45,088 nucleotides of DNA. It comes from a virus. The position numbers and the translations under genes were made by a program. Shown one piece after another: positions 1-7,001 of the stretch. The stretch covers positions 1 to 45,088 of the IMG/VR virus record IMGVR_UViG_3300010211_000027; one strand, given 5' to 3'. Every line of letters begins with the position of its first letter. Position 1 is the first letter of the stretch. Below the pieces are notes generated by a model that had not been told where the DNA came from, ran no database searches, and saw nothing but the letters and a program-made list of their open reading frames with translations.

Positions 1-1037
1 AGGTCAGCACCACTCAAGTCAGCCTCTCTCAGATCAGCACCGCGCAGGTCGGCGCCGCTCAAGTCCACCCCGCAAAGGTCGGCGTTGCTCAGGTCGCCCT
101 CGCGCAGCTTGGCGCCACTCAGGTCGGCACCACTCAAGCAGGCCTCCATCAGAATCGCCTCAGTCAGGTCCGCGCCGACCAGGAAGCCTTTTTTGAGATG
201 AACGCCAATAAGGTTCGCGCCACTCAGTTTGGCTTGATGCAGATTTGCCTCATTCAGGACGGCGCCACTGAAATCATAGAGATGGGAGGGAAGACTAATC
301 TTGAATACAACATTCATGGCCGCCTGAATATCCTCAAGAGCCTTGCCAACTTTCGCACTATAATCGGAACTTATTTCATTTATTTGAAAAAAGTTTTCTC
401 TGCTTTTTGTGCGCACAAAGGCACAGAGCACGTCCAGAACCATGCGCTTGTCGGCTTCGGCCCGCTGTCTGTCCGCCTCTGCCCGCTTTTTATCTGCCTC
501 CGTCGCGTAACTGGCCTCGTCTTCGGCCACCTCGCTTTCCTCGGCGACAGCACGAAGCCCGGCAATGCCCCCCAGGCGGATCGCCAATTTATCGTCCCCC
601 AACTGCTTCACGGACTCCGAGAACCGCTTGCTCAGGTGATCGCGCCGCGTCATGCGCAATTCCTCGGTGCGCTTCTCCAGGGCCTCCACATTGGCCTGTG
701 CGGTCTTCTCAAGAGCCTTGGAGCGTTTCGCCAGGTAGTACAGCGTCAATCCCCCGCCGATACCCAGCAGCAGCGTCTGCAGCAGGGTGAAGGCCCGGCT
801 GGGTTCCGCCGGCCCGCACGGCCCGAAAACGCATCCGGCGATTTCCACCGAGACCCTGACCATCAGCCCCGCGACCAACAGCGCGAGGACCGCGCCGATC
901 AACACGGCCACAGCCATCGCCACCACGATCGTACCGGGCGGTGGCGGCAAATCGAGATGAGGCGCCAAGCGTTCCGCCCATGTGTACGCCCGCTCCCAGC
1001 GCGCTTTCAGCCAGGCCTGCAGCGTTGTGCCGCCCAT
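1..1037 (-). CDS. Membrane-anchored pentapeptide-repeat protein (partial)
   Basis: The minus-strand frame is open from an ATG at 1037 to the window edge, giving 345 residues without a stop, so the C-terminus is missing. A strong ribosome site (GGGAGGGGGG) precedes the start. Two hydrophobic segments lie at about residues 36-60 and 82-102. They are followed by a charged helical part with the family pattern FSESVKQLGDDKLAIRLGGI and DVLCAFVR. From about residue 252 onward come pentapeptide repeats of the A(D/N)LxG type, such as SGADLRGADLREADLSGADL. The family forms a right-handed quadrilateral beta-helix; its cellular role is generally unknown. A coiled insert of ADKKRAEADRQRAEAD type (about 180-197) separates the two family signatures. 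The gene is divergent from the helicase gene at 1142. Whether it belongs to the prophage is unclear. Confidence 0.85.
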   Translation of the reverse strand, partial: MGGTTLQAWLKARWERAYTWAERLAPHLDLPPPPGTIVVAMAVAVLIGAVLALLVAGLMVRVSVEIAGCVFGPCGPAEPSRAFTLLQTLLLGIGGGLTLYYLAKRSKALEKTAQANVEALEKRTEELRMTRRDHLSKRFSESVKQLGDDKLAIRLGGIAGLRAVAEESEVAEDEASYATEADKKRAEADRQRAEADKRMVLDVLCAFVRTKSRENFFQINEISSDYSAKVGKALEDIQAAMNVVFKISLPSHLYDFSGAVLNEANLHQAKLSGANLIGVHLKKGFLVGADLTEAILMEACLSGADLSGAKLREGDLSNADLCGVDLSGADLRGADLREADLSGAD

Positions 1038-1141
1038 ACCCCCCTCCCGTGTGCTCGATTACCGGCGCCAGCATGGCCTGTTCCGGCCGGTATTTCCACT
1101 GATCCGGGAACGGGCCACATCCCCGCGCGGAGGGCCGCCTC

Positions 1142-2587
1142 ATGACCACCCTCCGCCCCTATCAGGGCCACGACGTCGCGGCGATCCTCGCCTACACCCA
1201 GCGCGGGGAGTCCACCCTCTACGCCCTGCCCACCGGCGGGGGAAAGACCCTGGTCGGGTCCACCGCCATCGCGACCATCATGCGGGAATCGCCCAGGCGC
1301 GTCCTGTGGCTTGCCCATCGCCGCGAGTTGATCTGTCAAGCCAGCCGGCAGTTTCGCGCCCTTCGCATCGACCACGGCATCATCGCGCCGGAGCACCGGT
1401 TCACCGGCACCGACCGCGTGGCCATCGCCAGCGTGGACACCCTGCCCCACCGGGCCGACGCCCTGCGCGCGTGGCTGGCCGACGTGCGGTTGGTGGTCTG
1501 CGACGAGGCCCACCACGTGGTGGCGCCCAAATGGCAATCCGCCCTGGCCCTCTGCCCCTCGGCGCAGCGCCTCGGACTGACGGCGACGCCCTATCGCCTG
1601 GATGGCCAGGGCCTAGGCGATACCTTCACGGCCGCCGTGCGCGGGCCCAGCATCCGCACCCTGATCGACCAGGGGTATCTGGTTGAGCCCAGGGTATACA
1701 TGCCGTCCGTTATCGACCCCTCAGGATTGCCGAAGCGTTTCGGGGAATTTCGGGTGAAGGCCGTCGAATCCCTGGTGGACACCGATGAGCTAACCAAGGC
1801 CGCCCTGGGGCAGTACTTCAAGAGACTATGCGGCGTCAGGACGGTCATCTACTGCGCATCGGTCGCCCACGCCCATCATGTTGGCGCTGCCTTTGCCAAT
1901 GTGGGGGGCTGGCGCACGGCGATAGTCCATGGCGGCACCCCGTCGGGTGACCGTGACACCATCTTTCAGGATCTCGCCGGCAACAATTTGGATGTTGTCT
2001 GCAACGTCGAGGTTGTGACGGAAGGCGTTGATATCCCGCGCCTCGGCGGCATCATCTTGTCGCGGCTCACCGCCTCGACATCACTGTTCCAGCAAATGGC
2101 GGGACGAGCCCTGCGGCCTGGGTTCAGGAAGACCCACGCCACGATCCTTGATTTGGTTGGCTGTACTGCGATCCACGGCCTCCCCGACGAGGACCGCCCC
2201 TGGACCCTGCATTCCGGCCTGGTCGATGGCCATGCCCAAAAAGCCGTGGCCGCCACGCAGACCTGCGCGGCCTGTGCCCGTGTCTATCGTCGCGCCGACC
2301 CCGCCTGTCCGGACTGCGGTTGGAAACCGGCGCGCGCACCCGACCGGACATCGTCGATCATCCGGATCGAGGACCGCCGTCTTGGCGTCGGCGACCTGAC
2401 CGTGGGGGACGCCCGAAGCATGGCCTATCCGGAGATCGTCGCCCGCTACGGCACCAATCGGCTGGCCCTGCAGCTCATCGGCGGGGCGCGTGGCTACCAC
2501 CCCGGATGGGCCGATAGGGTCCTGTCTTCGGCCGGTGTCGGCCGGAGCGGCACCAGGGGCCACAGACGCGGGAGGGCGATGCGATGA
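1142..2587 (+). CDS. Superfamily 2 DEAD/DEAH-box helicase
   Basis: This is a 481-residue ATP-dependent nucleic-acid helicase of the phage/restriction-helicase type. Walker A is PTGGGKT (residues 30-36), the DEAH box is CDEAHH (about 120-125), motif III is LTATP (about 146-150), and motif VI lies in QQMAGRALRPG (about 317-327). A zinc-ribbon follows, with cysteines at about 375, 378, 389 and 392. The rest of the C-terminus is unassigned. It is first in a tight cluster with the small gene at 2584 and the DnaB-type helicase at 2786, with overlapping stops and starts, so it probably acts in phage DNA replication or recombination. The start ATG follows a GGAGGG-like sequence at 1129-1135. Confidence 0.9.
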   Translation: MTTLRPYQGHDVAAILAYTQRGESTLYALPTGGGKTLVGSTAIATIMRESPRRVLWLAHRRELICQASRQFRALRIDHGIIAPEHRFTGTDRVAIASVDTLPHRADALRAWLADVRLVVCDEAHHVVAPKWQSALALCPSAQRLGLTATPYRLDGQGLGDTFTAAVRGPSIRTLIDQGYLVEPRVYMPSVIDPSGLPKRFGEFRVKAVESLVDTDELTKAALGQYFKRLCGVRTVIYCASVAHAHHVGAAFANVGGWRTAIVHGGTPSGDRDTIFQDLAGNNLDVVCNVEVVTEGVDIPRLGGIILSRLTASTSLFQQMAGRALRPGFRKTHATILDLVGCTAIHGLPDEDRPWTLHSGLVDGHAQKAVAATQTCAACARVYRRADPACPDCGWKPARAPDRTSSIIRIEDRRLGVGDLTVGDARSMAYPEIVARYGTNRLALQLIGGARGYHPGWADRVLSSAGVGRSGTRGHRRGRAMR

Positions 2588-2796
2588 CGGCCACCATTAC
2601 CCGCCTGGACATCGCCCATCGGCGCCCGCCCGTGACCCGCGAGGACGTGGAGCGCGCCCGCCTGGACATCGCCCGATCCGCCGCCGAGGTGGACGACGCC
2701 CGGGCCCGCCTGGCCGAGGCCCGCGAGGCCTTCGCCGCGATCTGGTCCGCCTGGTGTGACCAGGATGATGGGGAGGATTCGGACGATGCCGCTTGA
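2584..2796 (+). CDS. Small hypothetical protein, coiled
   Basis: A 70-residue reading frame whose ATG overlaps the stop codon of the helicase (ATGA). The middle part (residues 19-50) is charged and alanine-rich, REDVERARLDIARSAAEV and onward, and would form a helix or coiled coil; the end is acidic (DQDDGEDSDDAA). I do not recognise a family. Its place between two helicase genes, with translational coupling on both sides, suggests a replication accessory protein, but this is inference only. Confidence 0.6.
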   Translation: MTATITRLDIAHRRPPVTREDVERARLDIARSAAEVDDARARLAEAREAFAAIWSAWCDQDDGEDSDDAA

Positions 2797-4231
2797 TCTT
2801 GATCGCCCGATCGACGACCCCACGGACGTCCGCCTGCCCCCGCACTCGACCGAGGCGGAACAGGGATTGCTCGGCGCCATCCTGACCCAGCCCCGCACCC
2901 TGGATCAGGTGGTGGACGTCGTCCGGCCGGAGCATTTCACGCACGGCGCCCATGCCGCGCTGTACGCGGAGATCCTGCGACGGTCCGAGGCCGGCCGGGG
3001 ATTCGACCCGGTCACCCTGAAAGAGTTCGCGAACAACGACCCGGACCTCGCCGAGGTCGGGGGCCAGCGATACCTAGCGGGGCTGATTACCGGCGTGGTC
3101 AACGTCCGCAATGCGCCGGAGTATGCGCGCATTGTCGCGGATTTCGCGCGGCGCCGGCGGCTGATCGAGATCGGGTACACGCTGGTCGATCAGGCATTCA
3201 GCACCGACATCGAAGAAACAGCAGAGCAGATCCAGGAGGCCACAGAGGCGGAGCTTCTGGAGGTTGCTCAGTCCAGCACCGGGCGCGCGGAAACGGTCCA
3301 CGTGTCCGATGCCGCCGCCCAGGCCCTCGACCAATTCGAGGCCGCCCACAAGAACCGGGCGCCGGTCGGATTGCTGACGGGATTCGCCGACCTGGATCGT
3401 CGCCTTGGCGGCATAGCCGAAGACGAGATGGTGATCCTGGCCGGACGCCCCTCCATGGGCAAGTCCGCGCTCGGGATGGCCATCGCCTGGAGCGTGTCCA
3501 GGGCCGGTCTGCCCGCCGATTTTTATTCCGCTGAGATGGGTCCGGACAGCCTGGCGGAGCGCATGGTGTCTGCCGAGGCCCGTGTGAGCCTGTCCGATCT
3601 CAAGCAGGGCCGGTGCTCGGATGCCGACTTCGAGGCCGCAGTCATGGCTCGTCGCGCCTTCGACGGGTTGCCCCTGTACATCCAGGATTGTGCCGGCATC
3701 ACCGTCGGGGCGATCCGCAGCCGAGCCCGGCGCATGAAGCGCCGGCACGACATCGGCCTGATCGTGGTGGATTACCTTCAGATCCTCGGTGCCGCCCGGG
3801 GGGAGCGCTCGGAAAACCGAACGCAGGAAGTCACCAAGATCAGCGCCGGTCTTAAGGCCATCGCGAAGGAACTTCGCGTGCCCGTGCTGGTCCTCTCGCA
3901 GTTGTCTCGTGCCGTCGAGCAACGCGAGGACAAACGTCCGCAGTTGGCCGATCTGCGGGATTCCGGGTCCATTGAACAAGACGCCGACAAGGTCATGTTC
4001 GTGTACCGGGATGAATACTACCTGGAGCGGGCCGAACCAAAGCCCCGCGACGGAGAAGGCAACGACAAATACCAACAGCGTGTTGCCGCACACGCCGAGC
4101 GTCTCGGTGCCGCCCGAAACGTGATGGAGGTTATCGTTGCCAAGAACCGCCGTGGATCGGTGGGAACGGCGCGCCTGTACTTCAATGCCGCGACACAGCG
4201 CATTGAAGATTTGGCTCGGGAGGATGGGTGA
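2786..4231 (+). CDS. dnaB: Replicative DNA helicase, DnaB family
   Basis: This 481-residue protein is a phage copy of the hexameric fork helicase. The N-terminal DnaB domain has the usual PPHSTEAEQGLLGAIL pattern (about residues 18-33). The RecA-like C-terminal domain has Walker A in AGRPSMGKSALG (about 219-230), Walker B in LIVVDYLQIL (about 335-344), and the motif LSQLSRAVEQREDKRPQLAD. I chose ATG 2786 because GGGGAGG lies 9 bases upstream; an in-frame ATG at 2756 adds ten residues but lacks such a site. The start overlaps the end of the previous gene. The replication protein follows directly at 4231. Confidence 0.93.
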   Translation: MPLDLDRPIDDPTDVRLPPHSTEAEQGLLGAILTQPRTLDQVVDVVRPEHFTHGAHAALYAEILRRSEAGRGFDPVTLKEFANNDPDLAEVGGQRYLAGLITGVVNVRNAPEYARIVADFARRRRLIEIGYTLVDQAFSTDIEETAEQIQEATEAELLEVAQSSTGRAETVHVSDAAAQALDQFEAAHKNRAPVGLLTGFADLDRRLGGIAEDEMVILAGRPSMGKSALGMAIAWSVSRAGLPADFYSAEMGPDSLAERMVSAEARVSLSDLKQGRCSDADFEAAVMARRAFDGLPLYIQDCAGITVGAIRSRARRMKRRHDIGLIVVDYLQILGAARGERSENRTQEVTKISAGLKAIAKELRVPVLVLSQLSRAVEQREDKRPQLADLRDSGSIEQDADKVMFVYRDEYYLERAEPKPRDGEGNDKYQQRVAAHAERLGAARNVMEVIVAKNRRGSVGTARLYFNAATQRIEDLAREDG

Positions 4232-5472
4232 TGGCGAGGATCCGCACGATCAAGCCGGAGTTCTGGACCGATTCCTTCATGGTTCAACTCCCTCCGTTAG
4301 CGCGGTTGCTTTACATCGGCCTTTGGACCGCCGCTGATGATCACGGCTGTATTCCAGACGAGCCAGAGCGGTTGGCCATGGAGTTGATGCCGAAGGAGGA
4401 CTCGTCTGAAATCGACGGCTATATCCAACTCTTTGTTGCGACAGGTCGGTTGGATATGTGGGTGTCTGAGGATGGTGAAACCTTCCTTCGCGTTGCAAAA
4501 TGGGAGACCCATCAGAAAGTGGACCGGCCCAGCAAAAGCCGGTTCCCTCGCGAAAGCTCGCGAAAGCTCGCGATCCCTCTCTCAATTCGCAGAGCCCTTG
4601 CCGAAAAGTATGGATGCGAGCCAGGAACTAGCAAAGAGGCAGAATGCTTCTATTGCGGGGCGCCTGGTCATATACATTGGCAAAGGTTGTATTCTGGGAA
4701 GCCCGGTAGCTGGGTGTATTTTTCTGGCCTCGAAATAGATCATCTCGAGCCAGAGCATGAGGGTGGGGAAACAACTGTGGAAAATCTTGTACTTGCGTGC
4801 CGTTCCTGCAATCGCTCGAAAGGCACGAAGGCTTGGTTTGATGCGCTTTCCTCGCGATCCCTCGCGATCCCTCGAGACCCCTCGCGAAGGCTCGTGGACG
4901 GAAAGGAAGGGAAAGGAAAGGAAAGGAAGCAAGCTAGCTTGGCTGATGGAGAGAACCCGCGCGGACACGCGGCGCTCACTGTCCAGCCTCCAACTCCGTC
5001 GCGGCCCATGCCGCCCGAGCCCGAGCACAGGTCAGAAGCCAAACCGGATCCGGTCAAAATCGGACGGGATGCGCTACGGGCCGCCGGAGCAGACCCGGAC
5101 GCCTTCGAAGCCAATGGGGGAACCTACGCGACGGTGCAGCGGTGGCTGAGCGAGGGGCTCACGCCCGAAGAAATCACGGCCGTGTTCCGGAAGCGTCCCG
5201 ACGTCGCGGGGAAACGAAACCCCGTCGCCTACGCCGCGAAGCTCATGGGCGACGAGATCGCCACGATGCGCGCCCAGGCCAAAGCCGACGAAACACCCCC
5301 GCCGCAGACGTGGGGCGGGAAGACCGAAGCCGAGTGGGAAACCCGGATCACCATCGGGGCCGAGGCAGGGTGGTCCGATTGCTGGGGGGATCCCCCCGGA
5401 GACCCCGGGAGCCTGTGCCCCAAACACCTTTGGCCGAAATGGACCGCAGCACACCAAGGATCGGCCGCATGA
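4231..5472 (+). CDS. Phage replication protein with embedded HNH nuclease domain
   Basis: The N-terminus (MARIRTIKPEFWTDSF, then PLARLLYIGLW, then WETHQKVDRPSKSRFP up to residue 106) is a phage replication-organiser type DNA-binding domain usually found beside a DnaB gene. Residues 113-207 are an HNH endonuclease domain: CxxC at 139-142, DH at 170-171, N185, and CxxCN at 190-194. After it comes a basic linker (DGKEGKGKERK) and a C-terminal region (about 262-330) like helicase-loader proteins (GGTYATVQRWLSEGLTPEEI). The HNH segment has visibly lower GC than its surroundings and is bordered on both sides by ten-base repeats of CTCGCGATCC type, so it looks like a later insertion. ATG 4231 overlaps the DnaB stop, with GGAGGA before it. 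Confidence 0.85.
   Translation: MARIRTIKPEFWTDSFMVQLPPLARLLYIGLWTAADDHGCIPDEPERLAMELMPKEDSSEIDGYIQLFVATGRLDMWVSEDGETFLRVAKWETHQKVDRPSKSRFPRESSRKLAIPLSIRRALAEKYGCEPGTSKEAECFYCGAPGHIHWQRLYSGKPGSWVYFSGLEIDHLEPEHEGGETTVENLVLACRSCNRSKGTKAWFDALSSRSLAIPRDPSRRLVDGKEGKGKERKQASLADGENPRGHAALTVQPPTPSRPMPPEPEHRSEAKPDPVKIGRDALRAAGADPDAFEANGGTYATVQRWLSEGLTPEEITAVFRKRPDVAGKRNPVAYAAKLMGDEIATMRAQAKADETPPPQTWGGKTEAEWETRITIGAEAGWSDCWGDPPGDPGSLCPKHLWPKWTAAHQGSAA
4547..4896 (+). repeat. Ten-base tandem repeats split by the HNH segment
   Basis: Units of the form CTCGCGAAAG or CTCGCGATCC occur at 4547, 4557 and 4567. After the HNH-coding stretch (4577-4850) they resume at 4851, 4861, 4871 (CTCGAGACCC), 4881 and 4891 (degenerate). 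The array encodes the serine/arginine-rich linker. The nuclease segment sits exactly between two CTCGCGATCC units, which is the pattern expected if it entered within a pre-existing repeat array. Confidence 0.75.
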
Positions 5473-5702
5473 GCGCGCCTCCCATCCCCTGCCGCTTGGT
5501 CTCGGGGACACAGGTCGTCGAGCGCCATCGCGCGGATCAGGGACCCATGGAGGGGCGCGATGATCATGCGCGCAGGGTGAGGGAGGGAGACGCGGGGGCG
5601 ACGCGCCGGAGGGCGCGGGTCTTGAAACGCCGAAATGGAACCAAAAAACCTATATTGTGCAAAAATAGTCCGATTAAAAATCCTTTAAAAACAACAAGAT
5701 GA
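5469..5702 (+). CDS. Small hypothetical protein, possibly truncated
   Basis: A 77-residue frame whose ATG overlaps the stop of the replication protein (ATGA). The first part is GC-rich and arginine-rich. The last twenty or so residues (from KRRNGTKKPILCKN) fall in the AT-rich sequence that carries the promoter of the next operon. This break in composition at about 5630 suggests that the original gene was cut when the ATPase/protease cassette was inserted, so the C-terminus may not be native. No family is recognised. Confidence 0.45.
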   Translation: MSAPPIPCRLVSGTQVVERHRADQGPMEGRDDHARRVREGDAGATRRRARVLKRRNGTKKPILCKNSPIKNPLKTTR

Positions 5703-5712
5703 TAATTATAAT
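5684..5712 (+). promoter_or_regulatory. Sigma-70-type promoter for the ATPase/protease operon
   Basis: A perfect TATAAT lies at 5707-5712 with TTTAAA at 5684-5689, separated by exactly 17 bases, in an AT-rich stretch unlike the rest of the phage. The leader to the first start candidate is about 50 bases. An own promoter fits an independently expressed cargo operon. The -35 box matches only four of six consensus bases. Confidence 0.6.
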
Positions 5713-5768
5713 GCGTTATTGTCTCTGTAGAGTTTGAAAAGTGTGCCGGTCCGAGATACGGTTCTGAC

Positions 5769-7001
5769 ATGGCGGTTGGCGCGCCCGTTCGGTGGCCGCG
5801 CCCATCCACCTCCGCCCCCTGTTTTCCAGTTCCGATGGGCCCAATGACCAAAGAATCGTCGTCTCTCGAAACCGATTTCCTGACTTTGGCGCGCCTCGCC
5901 CTAACCGGTCGGCCGCAGGACGTCCAGCTTATGTTGCGTCGGACCGCCAGCCGTCGGCGCTCCACAAACCCGGGCGTCGCCGAGGCGATCATCGCGCTTC
6001 TCCAGGAGGCGCCGACACGGATGTCGCCTCTGCGCCGACAGATGGATACGCCCGTGCCGGTGGATGTGGACTCTCGCCTGCATCTGCTTCACATCGAAGA
6101 TCACCCGGACCTGAACCACGAACCTGTTCTGGTCCCGGAGGTCGCCAAGGCCTTGGACCTGTTGGTTCAGGAAAGACGGAACCCCGGGGCGCTTCAGGCG
6201 ATGGGGTTGGACCCCTCCCGGACCGCGTTGTTCGTGGGCCCCCCTGGTGTTGGCAAGACCATGGCGGTGCGGTGGTTGGCGCGCGCCCTGGGAAAGCCGC
6301 TGGCCATTCTGGATCTGGCCACGGTGATGAGCAGTTACCTTGGCAAGACCGGGACCAACCTGCGGCGCGTCCTGGACTATGCAAAGACCGTAGACTGCGT
6401 GCTGCTGCTCGATGAATTGGATGCCATCGCCAAGCGGCGGGACGATCATGGCGAGATCGGCGAACTCAAGCGCTTGGTGACGGTTCTGATCCAACAGATC
6501 GACGACTGGCCCGCCTCGGGCCTGCTCGTAGCGGCCACAAACCATCCGGACCTCTTGGATCCTGCCATTTGGCGTCGGTTCGAGGCGCGGATCGCGTTCC
6601 CCCTTCCCGATCCCGACACGATCCGGTTTTTCGTCACCGACAGACTGGCACCCTACACGCCGTCCGCCGATGCGTTCGCCCGGGCCTTGTCGGTTGTTCT
6701 GAAGGGCGCGTCGTTCAGTGACCTCGAGCGGACCTTGGAGTCCGCAAGACGAGCGGCGGCAGTTACAGGTGCGCCGTTGAACGAACATCTCGCGGCACTG
6801 CTGTCCTGCAAGGGCAAACCCAAGTCGGAGCGAATTGCTGTCGTTGATGCCTTGTTGGCTGCCGGTACGTTTTCACAACGCCAAATTTCCGAATGGACCG
6901 GCGTATCCCGAACGACATTGGGGGCCAGACGAGAAAAAGCGATCACGACCGAAGAAAACGACCAAGCCCACGTTAACCCCCCACGTCGGGAGGCGTCATG
7001 A
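5769..7001 (+). CDS. ietA: AAA+ ATPase, IetA-like antiphage component
   Basis: This 410-residue AAA+ ATPase has Walker A GPPGVGKT (157-164), Walker B VLLLDELDA (211-219), sensor-1 ATNHP (256-260) and an arginine-finger candidate WRRFE (268-272). It has a helical N-terminal part and a C-terminal helix-turn-helix-like segment (about 366-390, SQRQISEWTGVSRTTLG). It overlaps by four bases a subtilisin-like protease gene, the arrangement of the IetAS pair reported as an antiphage system and earlier as a plasmid stability/incompatibility factor. The ATPase is expected to control or deliver substrates to the protease; that is inferred. The true start may be ATG 5835 or 5844 (MTKESSSLETDF), because the first 25 residues look non-conserved and proline-rich. 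Confidence 0.85.
   Translation: MAVGAPVRWPRPSTSAPCFPVPMGPMTKESSSLETDFLTLARLALTGRPQDVQLMLRRTASRRRSTNPGVAEAIIALLQEAPTRMSPLRRQMDTPVPVDVDSRLHLLHIEDHPDLNHEPVLVPEVAKALDLLVQERRNPGALQAMGLDPSRTALFVGPPGVGKTMAVRWLARALGKPLAILDLATVMSSYLGKTGTNLRRVLDYAKTVDCVLLLDELDAIAKRRDDHGEIGELKRLVTVLIQQIDDWPASGLLVAATNHPDLLDPAIWRRFEARIAFPLPDPDTIRFFVTDRLAPYTPSADAFARALSVVLKGASFSDLERTLESARRAAAVTGAPLNEHLAALLSCKGKPKSERIAVVDALLAAGTFSQRQISEWTGVSRTTLGARREKAITTEENDQAHVNPPRREAS

Noticed and set aside
198-1145. Long plus-strand frame of 315 codons
   Set aside because: It is the exact antisense frame of the pentapeptide-repeat protein, whose repeats are unmistakable on the minus strand.
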